A stretch of 64,000 nucleotides of DNA, from the NCBI RefSeq assembly GCF_017377775.1, contig NZ_JAFVLN010000013.1, positions 124,001-188,000 on the forward strand. Direction: 5' to 3'. The stretch's first letter is position 1. The number at the start of each line of letters is the position of its first letter. Below, one piece after another: positions 34,211 through 42,192 of the stretch. Both the position numbers and the translations under genes were made by a program. The stretch comes from Streptomyces sp. VRA16 Mangrove soil. Lineage in GTDB: Bacteria; Actinomycetota; Actinomycetes; Streptomycetales; Streptomycetaceae. The notes below the pieces were generated by a model, which was not told the DNA's origin, did no database searches, and saw only the letters and a list, made by a program, of their open reading frames with translations.

Positions 34211-35673
34211 GCGGCCCCCTGGACCTGGAGCGCCCCGAAGGGGCACGGGGAACCGCGCGAGGACGGACCACGATCCGCACCCGGCCACGTACCAAGAGGG
34301 GTCCGGGGACGCAGTCCCCGGTCTCGGGGCGGGACGGTACGGCGGGGGCGCCCTCCCTCACCCGGACGACGGCGGGGGCGGCCCCCTCCCCCCGCACCGA
34401 CCAGCCCACCACGACCCTGCGCCTGGCCCGCCCCGACGACCCGGTGAACGACCTGGCCGCATCCCTGGCCGACGTCGTCGCGGCAGCCGTCCACCCGTAC
34501 GAGGTGGCCGCCCTGCTGGAGGCCCAGGGCATGACGGCCGACCGTATCCGCGACACCTACGGCCACCCCGACCTGTTCACGCTCGCGGAGGCCGTCTACC
34601 ACCGGGTCCCCCGCGACCCCCCGGCGCCGCCGCTCCCCGTCAATCCCTGGCGCCCGGACCACCTGCGCTGCGCGCTGCGCGGCCTGCTCTTCGCGCTGCC
34701 CGGCGCCGCCTATCTCCTGGCCGCCGGCGCCTGGCGGACCACGGCGGGCCTGCACGGGCTGATCGCCGCCGCACTGGTCTCGTGGGCGTGGACCCAGGCG
34801 CTGAGCCACCGTGCGTACGTGCGTCTCGTCAGCGGCCGCCGGGCGGCGGCCCGCACCCTGCTGATCGGCGCCCCGCTCGGCGCGGCGACGGCGACGGGCG
34901 CCGGGCTCGCGGTGGCGGGTCCCGGCCCCGGCGCGCTGTTCGCCGCGGCGCAGTCTGCGTATCTCGCGGCGGCGGGCGTGCTCCTCGTGTTCGGCAGGGA
35001 GCGCCTGCTGGCGGGGGCGCTCGCCCCGGTCGCGGCGGGCGCGGCGGCGTTGGTCCGGTGGCATCCGCCGGGCGCCCTGCGGACCGGCCTCACACTGCTC
35101 ACCCTGGCCCTGGCGATCGCCGCGGCGGCGCACACGATACGTACCGCGCTGCGGGCGCCCGTACCCGCGGTCGAGGGCCCGCGACCGCCGCTGCGGGCCT
35201 CGCTCCCGTACGGCCTGTTCGGCCTGGCCGCCGGCATCCTCACCCTGCTCGCCGGACGTGAACACCCCTATGCCGTCGTGGTGTTGACCCTGAGCATGGG
35301 CCCGGCCGAATGGCTCCTGCACCACTACCGCGGCCTCGCCGTGTCCGCCCTGCACGCCTCCACCACCCCCGGAGGCTTCCTGCTGCGCGCCACCCGCGCG
35401 CTCCTGCTCTGCGAGGCCGTGTATCTCACCGCCCTGGCCGGGGGCGCGCTCGCCATATCGAGCCCGGTCGCCGAACTCCTCGCCCTGGGCGCCGTGTTGT
35501 GGTCGGCGCTGCTGATGCAGGCGTTCGGTGCGGCCTGGACACCGGCGGCGCTCACCGGCGCGGCCGCCGCGTCGGCGCTCGTCCTGCCGGCGCCGCTGAG
35601 CACCGCGGCGGCGGCCTGTCTCCTGCTGGCTCTGGCGGTACGCCACCTGGGCGTCCCGACCGCACACGCCTGA
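34207..35673 (+). CDS. polytopic membrane protein of the polysaccharide locus (unknown family)
   Basis: A 488-residue protein. Residues 1-72 are low-complexity and basic. Residues 74-136 form a small soluble domain with HPYEVAALLEAQGMT and YGHPDLFTLAEAVYHRV. Residues 155-480 hold about 11-12 hydrophobic segments. Its position after pelF and its helix count make it the candidate exporter/flippase or polymerase partner (the place of PelG), but I see no PelG sequence signature, so this is inference. The ATG overlaps the pelF stop. DNA for residues about 10-45 (34236-34345) resembles a dispersed streptomycete intergenic repeat, so the N-terminus may be a recent addition or the real start may lie downstream. 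Confidence 0.8.
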   Translation: MSGPLDLERPEGARGTARGRTTIRTRPRTKRGPGTQSPVSGRDGTAGAPSLTRTTAGAAPSPRTDQPTTTLRLARPDDPVNDLAASLADVVAAAVHPYEVAALLEAQGMTADRIRDTYGHPDLFTLAEAVYHRVPRDPPAPPLPVNPWRPDHLRCALRGLLFALPGAAYLLAAGAWRTTAGLHGLIAAALVSWAWTQALSHRAYVRLVSGRRAAARTLLIGAPLGAATATGAGLAVAGPGPGALFAAAQSAYLAAAGVLLVFGRERLLAGALAPVAAGAAALVRWHPPGALRTGLTLLTLALAIAAAAHTIRTALRAPVPAVEGPRPPLRASLPYGLFGLAAGILTLLAGREHPYAVVVLTLSMGPAEWLLHHYRGLAVSALHASTTPGGFLLRATRALLLCEAVYLTALAGGALAISSPVAELLALGAVLWSALLMQAFGAAWTPAALTGAAAASALVLPAPLSTAAAACLLLALAVRHLGVPTAHA

Positions 35674-35759
35674 CAACACCGCGCGCTCCTGGGCCCGGCC
35701 CCCGCCCATCCCCTCACCACCGCATCCCTCACCATCCGTTCCAGCACCCTGGAGTACCC

Positions 35760-36761
35760 ATGACCACGGCACCCCTTGTCGCCGTCACCGGAGCCGAGGG
35801 CTTCATCGGCTCCCACCTCACCGAAGCCCTCGTCGCCACCGGCCACCGCGTCCGCGCGATGGCCCAGTACAACTCCTTCTCCAGCTACGGCTGGCTGGAG
35901 ACCCTCCCACCCGAAACCCTCGCGGAAGTCGACATCGTCCTCGGCGACGTCCGCGACCCCGGCTCCGTACGCGACCTCCTCCAAGACGCCGAAACCGCCT
36001 ACCACCTCGCCGCCCTCATCGCCATCCCCTACTCCTACCGCGCCCCCCACAGCTACGTCGACACCAACATCACCGGCACCCTCAACGTCCTCGAAGCCGT
36101 CCGCCAACTCGGCACCCCCCGCCTCGTCCACACCTCCACCAGCGAGACCTACGGCACCGCACAGACCGTCCCCATCACCGAGGACCACCCCATCAACACC
36201 CAGTCCCCCTACGCCGCCTCCAAAGCCGGCGGCGACCGCCTCGCCGACAGCTACCACGCCTCCTTCGACACCCCCGTCATCACCCTGCGCCCCTTCAACA
36301 CCTACGGCCCCCGCCAGTCCATGCGCGCCGTCATCCCCACCGTGATCGGCCAGATCGCCGCAGGATCCCGCCGCATCACCCTCGGCGACCTGCGCCCCAC
36401 CCGCGACTTCACCTACGTCGAGGACACCGCCCGCGCCTTCCTCGCCGTCGGCACCGCACCCCTGGACCAGGTCGCCGGCCGCACCTTCAACGCCGGCACC
36501 GGCACCGAGATCTCCATCGGCGACCTGGTCCGCCTCATCGGCAAAGTCATGAACACCGACCTGGACATCCACGAGGACGACCAACGCGTCCGCCCCACCG
36601 GCTCCGAAGTCATGCGCCTGATCGCCGACGCCACCCGCCTGCACCACGCCACCGGCTGGGAACCCGCCCACACCCTCGAAGAAGGCCTCACCCACACCGC
36701 CACCTTCTTCAGCGACCCCGCCAACCTCGCCCGCTACAAGACCGACATCTACAACATCTGA
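35760..36761 (+). CDS. NAD-dependent sugar 4,6-dehydratase/epimerase (LegB-like SDR)
   Basis: A 333-residue extended SDR acting on a nucleotide sugar. The NAD loop is VTGAEGFIGSHL (about residues 9-20), the active-site triad lies in STSETYG and SPYAASKAGGD (YxxxK), and LRPFNTYGPRQS is the substrate-loop motif. The MAQYNSFSSYGWLE segment after the first strand is typical of LegB-like 4,6-dehydratases of UDP/GDP-GlcNAc. It probably prepares a modified amino-sugar donor for the locus. Codon use is striking: nearly all codons end in C, with GAA and CAA for Glu and Gln, unlike the flanking genes, which mix in G-ending codons. ATG at 35760. Confidence 0.9.
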   Translation: MTTAPLVAVTGAEGFIGSHLTEALVATGHRVRAMAQYNSFSSYGWLETLPPETLAEVDIVLGDVRDPGSVRDLLQDAETAYHLAALIAIPYSYRAPHSYVDTNITGTLNVLEAVRQLGTPRLVHTSTSETYGTAQTVPITEDHPINTQSPYAASKAGGDRLADSYHASFDTPVITLRPFNTYGPRQSMRAVIPTVIGQIAAGSRRITLGDLRPTRDFTYVEDTARAFLAVGTAPLDQVAGRTFNAGTGTEISIGDLVRLIGKVMNTDLDIHEDDQRVRPTGSEVMRLIADATRLHHATGWEPAHTLEEGLTHTATFFSDPANLARYKTDIYNI

Positions 36762-36854
36762 CCCCCGCTTCGGACGCCGGGTCGCACCCGCCCCACCAGA
36801 CCGGCACACGACCCGCACCACACCCCGGCCCACCGACCAAGGGAGCCCGAACCC

Positions 36855-37568
36855 ATGCACGCCGTCATCCTCGCCGGAGGCAAAGGCGTCCGCCTGCGCC
36901 CCTACACCACCGCCCTGCCCAAACCCCTCGTCCCCATCGGCGACCAGCACGCCATCCTCGAAATCGTGCTCCGCCAACTCGCCGCCGCCGGCTTCACCAC
37001 CGTCACCATCGCCATCGGCCACCTCGGCCACATCATCCGCGCCTACGTCGGCAACGGCGCCCGCTGGGGCCTGCGCGTCGGCTACGCCACCGAAGACAGC
37101 CCCCTGGGCACCATGGGCCCCCTGCTCACCATGATGGACCGCCTCCCCGAACACTTCCTCGTCATGAACGGCGACATCCTCACCGACCTCGACTTCGCCG
37201 CCGTCCTCCACGGCCACCAGCAATCCGACGCACCCCTCACCATCGCCACCTACGCCCGCCAAGTCCACATCGACTTCGGAGTCCTCACCACCGACAACTC
37301 CCGCGTCGTCGCCTTCACCGAGAAGCCGCGCATGGACTACCGGGTCTCGATGGGCGTGTACGGCGTCTCGCGCGAGACGCTCGCCCCGTACACCCCGGGA
37401 CTCCCCCTCGGCTTCGACGAACTCGTCATCGACCTGCTCAAGTCCGAAACTCCGCCCCGCGCCCACAACTTCGACGGATACTGGCTCGACATCGGCCGCC
37501 CCGACGACTACGACCGGGCCAACGCCGAGTTCACCACGCACCGTTCCCTCCTGCTGAAGGGAGCGTGA
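36855..37568 (+). CDS. sugar-1-phosphate nucleotidyltransferase
   Basis: A 237-residue nucleotidyltransferase. The N-terminal HAVILAGGKGVRLRPYT and PKPLVPIG motifs bind nucleotide and sugar phosphate. MNGDILTDLDF carries the metal aspartates, and FTEKP and GYWLDIGRPDDYDRAN are near the C-terminus. It should activate a hexose or hexosamine 1-phosphate for the locus; base specificity (GDP, UDP or dTDP) cannot be read from the sequence. The GGGAGCCC ribosome region precedes the ATG. The codon style changes abruptly within the gene near 37320: before it almost all codons end in C, after it G-ending codons reappear. It overlaps the next gene by GTGA. Confidence 0.92.
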   Translation: MHAVILAGGKGVRLRPYTTALPKPLVPIGDQHAILEIVLRQLAAAGFTTVTIAIGHLGHIIRAYVGNGARWGLRVGYATEDSPLGTMGPLLTMMDRLPEHFLVMNGDILTDLDFAAVLHGHQQSDAPLTIATYARQVHIDFGVLTTDNSRVVAFTEKPRMDYRVSMGVYGVSRETLAPYTPGLPLGFDELVIDLLKSETPPRAHNFDGYWLDIGRPDDYDRANAEFTTHRSLLLKGA

Positions 37569-38488
37569 CGGATCCCGTGCGCATCCTCGTCCTGGGCTCC
37601 ACCGGATACCTGGGCGGGCACATCGCCGAGCGGCTGCGCGCCCTGCCGGGCGTGCGGCTGCTCACCGGCGGACGCTCTCCCGACGACGACGTCCGAGTCG
37701 ACCTCGCCCATGTCGCCCCGAGCACGCTCGCGGACCTGCTGGAGTGGGCCGCGCCCGACGCCGTCGTGAACTGCGTCGGCGTGGTCGGCGGCTCCGCGCT
37801 CACGCTCGTCGAGGCCAACTCCCGTGGCCCCGCGACCCTTTGTGAGGCCCTGCACAGCGCGGCGCCCGCCGCGCGCCTGGTCCATCTCGGCTCCGCCGCC
37901 GAGTACGGCCCGACGATCCTCGGCGAAAGCACACCCGAGGACGCCCCGGCCGGCCCGGTCTCCCTGTACGGCGCCACCAAACTGACAGGCACCCTCGCCG
38001 TCACCGGCTCCGGCCTCGACGCAGTAGTCCTCCGCGTGACCAACCCGGTCGGCCCGGGCGCCCCCACCGCCGGACTGCCCGGCCGACTCACCGCCGAACT
38101 ACGCACCGCCCTGCACCACGACCCACACGGCACCATCCACGTCGGCAACCTCTCCGCACACCGCGACTTCATCGACGTACGCGACGTGGCCACAGCCACC
38201 GCCCTCGCCCTGACCGCCCCCGGACCCCTGCCACCCCTGCTCAACATCGGCAGCGGCCACGCCGTCCCCGTCCGCGACCTCGCCCACGGCCTCATCCGCG
38301 CCTCCGGATTCCGAGGCCGCATCGAGGAGACCCGGGGGGCCGTCGGCCGCTCCGCCACCGTCCCCTGGCAGTGCGCCCGGATCAGCCTGGCGGCGCGGGA
38401 GTTGGGATGGCGTCCGGAGCACACCCTGCACGGGTCGCTCGCCGCGCTGTGGGCGGCGGACGGCACTCTGGCCCGGGAGCCCAGATGA
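37565..38488 (+). CDS. NAD-dependent epimerase/dehydratase
   Basis: A 307-residue SDR with NAD loop VLGSTGYLGGHI (about residues 8-19). Active-site candidates are GSAAEYG and LYGATKLTG (YxxxK), with VLRVTNPVGPG as the substrate loop and HRDFIDVRDVA later. It should act on an NDP-sugar, for example as a 4-epimerase (GlcNAc to GalNAc type) or a 4-reductase. The GTG start overlaps the preceding stop, and the stop overlaps the next ATG. A second block of C-ending codons spans about 37980-38320 within the gene. Confidence 0.88.
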   Translation: MTDPVRILVLGSTGYLGGHIAERLRALPGVRLLTGGRSPDDDVRVDLAHVAPSTLADLLEWAAPDAVVNCVGVVGGSALTLVEANSRGPATLCEALHSAAPAARLVHLGSAAEYGPTILGESTPEDAPAGPVSLYGATKLTGTLAVTGSGLDAVVLRVTNPVGPGAPTAGLPGRLTAELRTALHHDPHGTIHVGNLSAHRDFIDVRDVATATALALTAPGPLPPLLNIGSGHAVPVRDLAHGLIRASGFRGRIEETRGAVGRSATVPWQCARISLAARELGWRPEHTLHGSLAALWAADGTLAREPR

Positions 38489-39150
38489 CCCAGCTCGTAC
38501 CGATGTACGTCCATCCGGCCGCGGACCCTGCGGCCTGGCAGGCGCTGGTCGCCGCCGCGCCCCAGCTGTACGGGGTGGTCCTCAACGCGGCGGACGGTCC
38601 GGGCATCGCCCCCGACCCCGCCTTCGCCGCGGCCTCGCGCGCGCTGCGCGAGGTCGGGGTACGGGTCCTCGGCTATGTCGACACGGCGTACGGGGACCGG
38701 GAGCCCGCGCCGGTCGCCGACGACGTGTCGCGCCACCTCGACTGGTACGCGGTCGACGGCTGCTTCTTCGACCGCGTCGCCCCGGGCCGGTCCGATCTGC
38801 GCCGCACCCGGCGCCTGGTCCACTCGGCACGGGCCCGCGGGGCGTCGACGGTCGTGCTCAATCCGGGCGTGCACCCGGCGGCGTCCGGCTACGCCCGCCT
38901 CGCCGATCTGCTGGTCACGTTCGAGGGCCACTGGTCGACGTATCTGCGGTCCTTCGACGCGCCGCCCTGGGCGGGCCGGCACTCCCCCGACCGCTTCTGT
39001 CATCTGGTCTACGGGGTGCCGCCGTCCCTGACCCGGCTCGCCGCCCGGACGGCCCTGCGCCGCGGCGCCGCCGTGCACTGCGCGGCGCCCGGCGCCGGAC
39101 CCAATCCGTGGAACCGGCCCCCGGGCTTCTCGAGGGAGGAGGGCCGATGA
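38485..39150 (+). CDS. spherulin-4 family glycosidase (Sph3 / GH135-like)
   Basis: A 221-residue TIM-barrel protein of the spherulin-4 family. The N-terminal LVPMYVHPAADPAAW, VLNAADGPG, LGYVDTAYGDR, DGCFFDRVAP and TVVLNPGVHP segments match the strand ends seen in Sph3, the Aspergillus endo-alpha-1,4-N-acetylgalactosaminidase of the galactosaminogalactan cluster; the acidic residues Asp in LGYVDT and in FFDRV are the probable catalytic region. No signal peptide is visible, which is unusual for this family. It is tightly coupled (ATGA) to both neighbours. Confidence 0.86.
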   Translation: MTQLVPMYVHPAADPAAWQALVAAAPQLYGVVLNAADGPGIAPDPAFAAASRALREVGVRVLGYVDTAYGDREPAPVADDVSRHLDWYAVDGCFFDRVAPGRSDLRRTRRLVHSARARGASTVVLNPGVHPAASGYARLADLLVTFEGHWSTYLRSFDAPPWAGRHSPDRFCHLVYGVPPSLTRLAARTALRRGAAVHCAAPGAGPNPWNRPPGFSREEGR

Positions 39151-39983
39151 GACGCGCCCTGCGCCCCGCCGTGCCGCTGGCCGCACTGCTGCTCACGCTC
39201 ACCGCGTGCACGCCCGGGGGCAGGACAGGGGCGGGTACCGGGAGCGGAGGCGGTGACGTGAGCGCGCAGGGCCCCCGTCACACCACCCGTTGGCAGCCCC
39301 GCCCGGGCACGCCGTGGCAGTGGCAGCTCGACGGGCGCGTGGACCCGTCCGTCGATGTGCCCGTCTACGACATCGACGGCTTCGAGAACACGGCCGCCGA
39401 CGTGGCCCGTCTGCACCGGGCGGGCCGCCGCGTCATCTGTTACGTGAACGCGGGCGCCTGGGAGGACTTCCGCCCGGACAAGGGCGCGTACCCGAAGCGG
39501 GTGCTGGGCCGGACGAACGGCTGGGCGGGCGAGCGCTGGCTCGACATCCGCCGGCTCGACGTCCTGGGGCCGATCCTGGCCCGCCGCTTCGACATGTGCC
39601 GCGCGAAGGGCTTCGACGCGGTCGAGCCCGATCTGCTGGACGGCTACGCCAACCGCACCGGGTTCCCGCTGACCGCCCGCCACCAGCTGGCCTTCAACCG
39701 GATGGTGGCCCGCCTCGCCCACGCGCGCGGCCTGTCCGTCGGGCTGAAGAACGATGTGGACCAGGTCCCCGCGCTCGTACGGGACTTCGACTTCGCCGTG
39801 AACGAGGAGTGCGCGCAGTACCACGAGTGCGCCGCGCTCACCCCGTTCGTCAAGGCGCGCAAGGCGGTGTTCCACGTCGAATACGCGCTCCCCAACTCCC
39901 GCTTCTGCGCCGAGGCGAAACGCCTCGGGCTCTCCTCCATGCGCAAGAAGCTGAAGCTGGGGGTCTGGCGCAGGCCCTGCTGA
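39147..39983 (+). CDS. GH114 endo-alpha-1,4-polygalactosaminidase-like lipoprotein (Ega3-like)
   Basis: A 278-residue lipoprotein. The signal ends with lipobox LTAC near residue 21, followed by a Gly/Thr/Ser linker and the GH114 domain. Family segments are WQWQLDG, VPVYDIDGFEN, RVICYVNAGAWEDFRPD, ERWLDIRRLDVL, GFDAVEPDLLDGY (catalytic acid region) and VNEECAQYHEC. GH114 enzymes such as Ega3 cut alpha-1,4-linked galactosamine, the product of deacetylated Pel or galactosaminogalactan. ATG overlaps the spherulin gene stop. It is the last gene of the locus and converges on hemE. Confidence 0.92.
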   Translation: MRRALRPAVPLAALLLTLTACTPGGRTGAGTGSGGGDVSAQGPRHTTRWQPRPGTPWQWQLDGRVDPSVDVPVYDIDGFENTAADVARLHRAGRRVICYVNAGAWEDFRPDKGAYPKRVLGRTNGWAGERWLDIRRLDVLGPILARRFDMCRAKGFDAVEPDLLDGYANRTGFPLTARHQLAFNRMVARLAHARGLSVGLKNDVDQVPALVRDFDFAVNEECAQYHECAALTPFVKARKAVFHVEYALPNSRFCAEAKRLGLSSMRKKLKLGVWRRPC

Positions 39984-39996
39984 TACCGGCGGGAGA

Positions 39997-41064
39997 TCAG
40001 CGGGCGGTCTGCGTGTGCACGTACTCCACGAGGCGGGTGAGCGCGTCCGGGTCGGTGGACGGCAGCACGCCGTGCCCGAGGTTGAACACGTGGCCTTCGA
40101 GGTTCGCCGCCGCGTCGAGCACCTCGCGGGCCTTCTCCTCGACCGCCTCGGGGGTGGTGAAGAGGATCGCCGGGTCGAGGTTGCCCTGCAGCGCCTTGCC
40201 GGGGCCGACGCGGCGGGCGGCCTCGTCGAGCGGGACGCGCCAGTCGACGCCGACGACGTCCGCGCCGGCCTCGCCCATGAGGCCGAGCAGCTCACCGGTG
40301 CCGGCACCGAAGTGGATGCGCGGGATGCCGTACGACTCCACCGACCGGAAGACCTTCTCCGAGGCGGGCATGACGCAGCGGCGGTAGTCGGCGGGTGACA
40401 GGGCGCCGACCCACGAGTCGAAGAGCTGCACGGCGCTGACGCCCGCTTCGATCTGCACCTTCAGGAACGCGGAGGTGATCTCGGCGAGCCGGTCGAGCAG
40501 GTCGGCCCAGAGCTGCGGGTCGCCGTACATGAGGGCCTTGGTGTTCTCGTGGTTGCGGGACGGGCCGCCCTCCACGAGATAGCTGGCGAGCGTGAACGGC
40601 GCGCCGGCGAAGCCGATGAGCGGCGTCGAACCGAGCTCGGCCGTGAGCAGGCCGATGGCCTCGGTGACGTACGAGACGTCGTCCGGGGTCAGATCGCGCA
40701 GCTGCGCCAGGTCGGCGCGCGAGCGGATCGGGTCGGCGACGACCGGGCCGACACCGGGCTTGATGTCGAGGTCGATGCCGATGGCCTTGAGCGGGACGAC
40801 GATGTCGCTGAAGTAGATGGCGGCGTCGACCTTGTGGCGGCGCACCGGCTGCATCGTGATCTCGGCGACGAGCTCGGGCCGCGTGCACGACTCCAGCATG
40901 GGAATGCCCTCGCGCACCTTGTGGTACTCGGGCAGCGACCGGCCCGCCTGTCGCATGAACCACACCGGGGTGTGCGGCACGGGCTCGCGCCTGCACGCCT
41001 TGAGGAAGGCGGAATCGTATGTCGCTGACGGCTGCTGGCCCGTGGCCTCGGTGTTGGCACTCAC
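39997..41064 (-). CDS. hemE: uroporphyrinogen decarboxylase HemE
   Basis: A 355-residue cytoplasmic enzyme that removes four carboxylates from uroporphyrinogen III. Family motifs are PVWFMRQAGRSLPEY (about residues 32-46), YFSDIVVPLKAIGID, GFAGAPFTLASYLVEGG and HFGAGTGELLG. The GTG at 41062-41064 gives the usual length. The gene feeds the haem pathway whose late genes hemQ and hemY lie at 25-28 kb. It converges on the polysaccharide locus with 13 bp between stops and is divergent from the DUF3000 gene. Confidence 0.97.
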   Translation of the reverse strand: MSANTEATGQQPSATYDSAFLKACRREPVPHTPVWFMRQAGRSLPEYHKVREGIPMLESCTRPELVAEITMQPVRRHKVDAAIYFSDIVVPLKAIGIDLDIKPGVGPVVADPIRSRADLAQLRDLTPDDVSYVTEAIGLLTAELGSTPLIGFAGAPFTLASYLVEGGPSRNHENTKALMYGDPQLWADLLDRLAEITSAFLKVQIEAGVSAVQLFDSWVGALSPADYRRCVMPASEKVFRSVESYGIPRIHFGAGTGELLGLMGEAGADVVGVDWRVPLDEAARRVGPGKALQGNLDPAILFTTPEAVEEKAREVLDAAANLEGHVFNLGHGVLPSTDPDALTRLVEYVHTQTAR

Positions 41065-41163
41065 ACCGGAGAGTTTCGCACGGCCGGGCGGTACGGCGGC
41101 AACGGCCTCGGCGCCGGGTGTCCTTACCCGCGCCGGGCGCCCGTTCCCCTTAACCTTCCCCGC

Positions 41164-41910
41164 ATGGCTGCGGCTCAGGAGCGCCGGCCGGACGGCCGGC
41201 GCGACGACTCGAACGGGATGAGTGAATCGGTGCGGGAGGGGCAGAACGCTCGGGACATGAACGCTGCACAGAAGAAGGACGAGACCGCCGGCACGGCGCC
41301 CGCCGCCCCCCACGCTTTTCGTGCGGCGGTCGAGGCGCTGCGCACCGCGCGGCTGCGCCCCGAGATCGAGATCGACCCCACGCGCGCGCCGCAGCGCCTG
41401 GCCCCCTTCGCGCACGCGCTCGAAGCCACGGTCGTGGATCCCGCGGACGAGGACGAGGCGCTGGCCGACGGCCGCCTGGTCCTGCTGCACGACCCGGCGG
41501 GGCACGAGGCGTGGCACGGCACGTTCCGGCTGGTGACGCTGGTGCGCGCGGAACTGGAACCGGAGATGGCGGCCGACCCGCTGCTGCCCGACGTGTGCTG
41601 GTCGTGGCTGACCGGCGCACTGCAGACGCGGGGCCTGTCCTACGGGGAGCCGTCGGGCACGGTCACCCGCGCGAGTTCGCACTACTTCGGGGGGATCGGG
41701 GACCGCCCGGCCGCCTCGCAGATCGAGATCCGTGCGTCGTGGACGCCGCGGGAGGGTCTGGGCGGGGTGCCGGACACGGCGGCGCACCTCGCCGCGTGGT
41801 GCGAGTTGCTGTGCCAGATCGCGGGACTGCCGCCCGCCCCCGCCGGATCTCAGGGCACTGACGGCGCCGTGGTGACGCTTCCGCAGCGCCGGGGCCCACA
41901 GACCCACTGA
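41164..41910 (+). CDS. DUF3000 family protein
   Basis: A 248-residue actinobacterial protein of unknown function. Residues about 50-235 form the DUF3000 domain with FRAAVEALRTARLRPEIEI, PQRLAPFAHALEA, CWSWLTGALQTRGL and TVTRASSHYFGGI. The ATG at 41164 is favoured because relatives start MAAAQ; internal ATGs at 41218 and 41257 are alternatives. Placement next to hemE is conserved in streptomycetes as I recall. A strong terminator follows. Confidence 0.9.
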   Translation: MAAAQERRPDGRRDDSNGMSESVREGQNARDMNAAQKKDETAGTAPAAPHAFRAAVEALRTARLRPEIEIDPTRAPQRLAPFAHALEATVVDPADEDEALADGRLVLLHDPAGHEAWHGTFRLVTLVRAELEPEMAADPLLPDVCWSWLTGALQTRGLSYGEPSGTVTRASSHYFGGIGDRPAASQIEIRASWTPREGLGGVPDTAAHLAAWCELLCQIAGLPPAPAGSQGTDGAVVTLPQRRGPQTH

Positions 41911-41926
41911 AACCCCGCTGTATCAG

Positions 41927-41966
41927 GGGGCGGTTTTCGGCCGCGTCGGCCGCACCGCCCCTTTTT
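41927..41966 (+). terminator. rho-independent-like terminator after the DUF3000 gene
   Basis: GGGGCGGT (41927-41934) pairs with ACCGCCCC (41954-41961). An inner CGGCCG palindrome lies in the loop, and the stem is followed by TTTTT (41962-41966). Confidence 0.85.
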
Positions 41967-41989
41967 CATGTCTCTTCCACCCCCGGGAC

Positions 41990-42192
41990 ACCTCCCTCTT
42001 ACGGGGCTTCTATTCGGTTCGATCTTCGGATCGTCGATCGCCTGTCCGAATTGCGTGAATTGTTACTCACCAAATCGTGATCTTTCTCTAAAGGCGGGCG
42101 GGTTTGCTGCCGAAGAAGCCAGTGACCTTGAAAGCACGGTTCGTCCCGGCTTCATCCCCGAGCCGGCTCCGTCCCGCACCCCAGGAGGCCTG
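41990..42192 (+). promoter_or_regulatory. AT-richer upstream region of the response-regulator gene
   Basis: A stretch unusually AT-rich for this genome (about 42005-42100: TTCTATTCGG, GAATTGTTACTCACC, AATCGTGATC and TTTCTCTAAAGG) precedes the gene and must hold its promoter. I cannot fix the -35/-10 boxes with confidence. A CGATCTTCGGATCGTCGATCG cluster shows short inverted CGATC words. Confidence 0.5.

Noticed and set aside
34207..35673. calling the membrane protein PelG
   Set aside because: Position and helix count fit, but no PelG sequence motif was recognised.
35325..37541. very long leftward open frame rich in Gly, Val and Asp
   Set aside because: It is the antisense shadow of the C-ending codons of the LegB-like and nucleotidyltransferase genes; no family motif.
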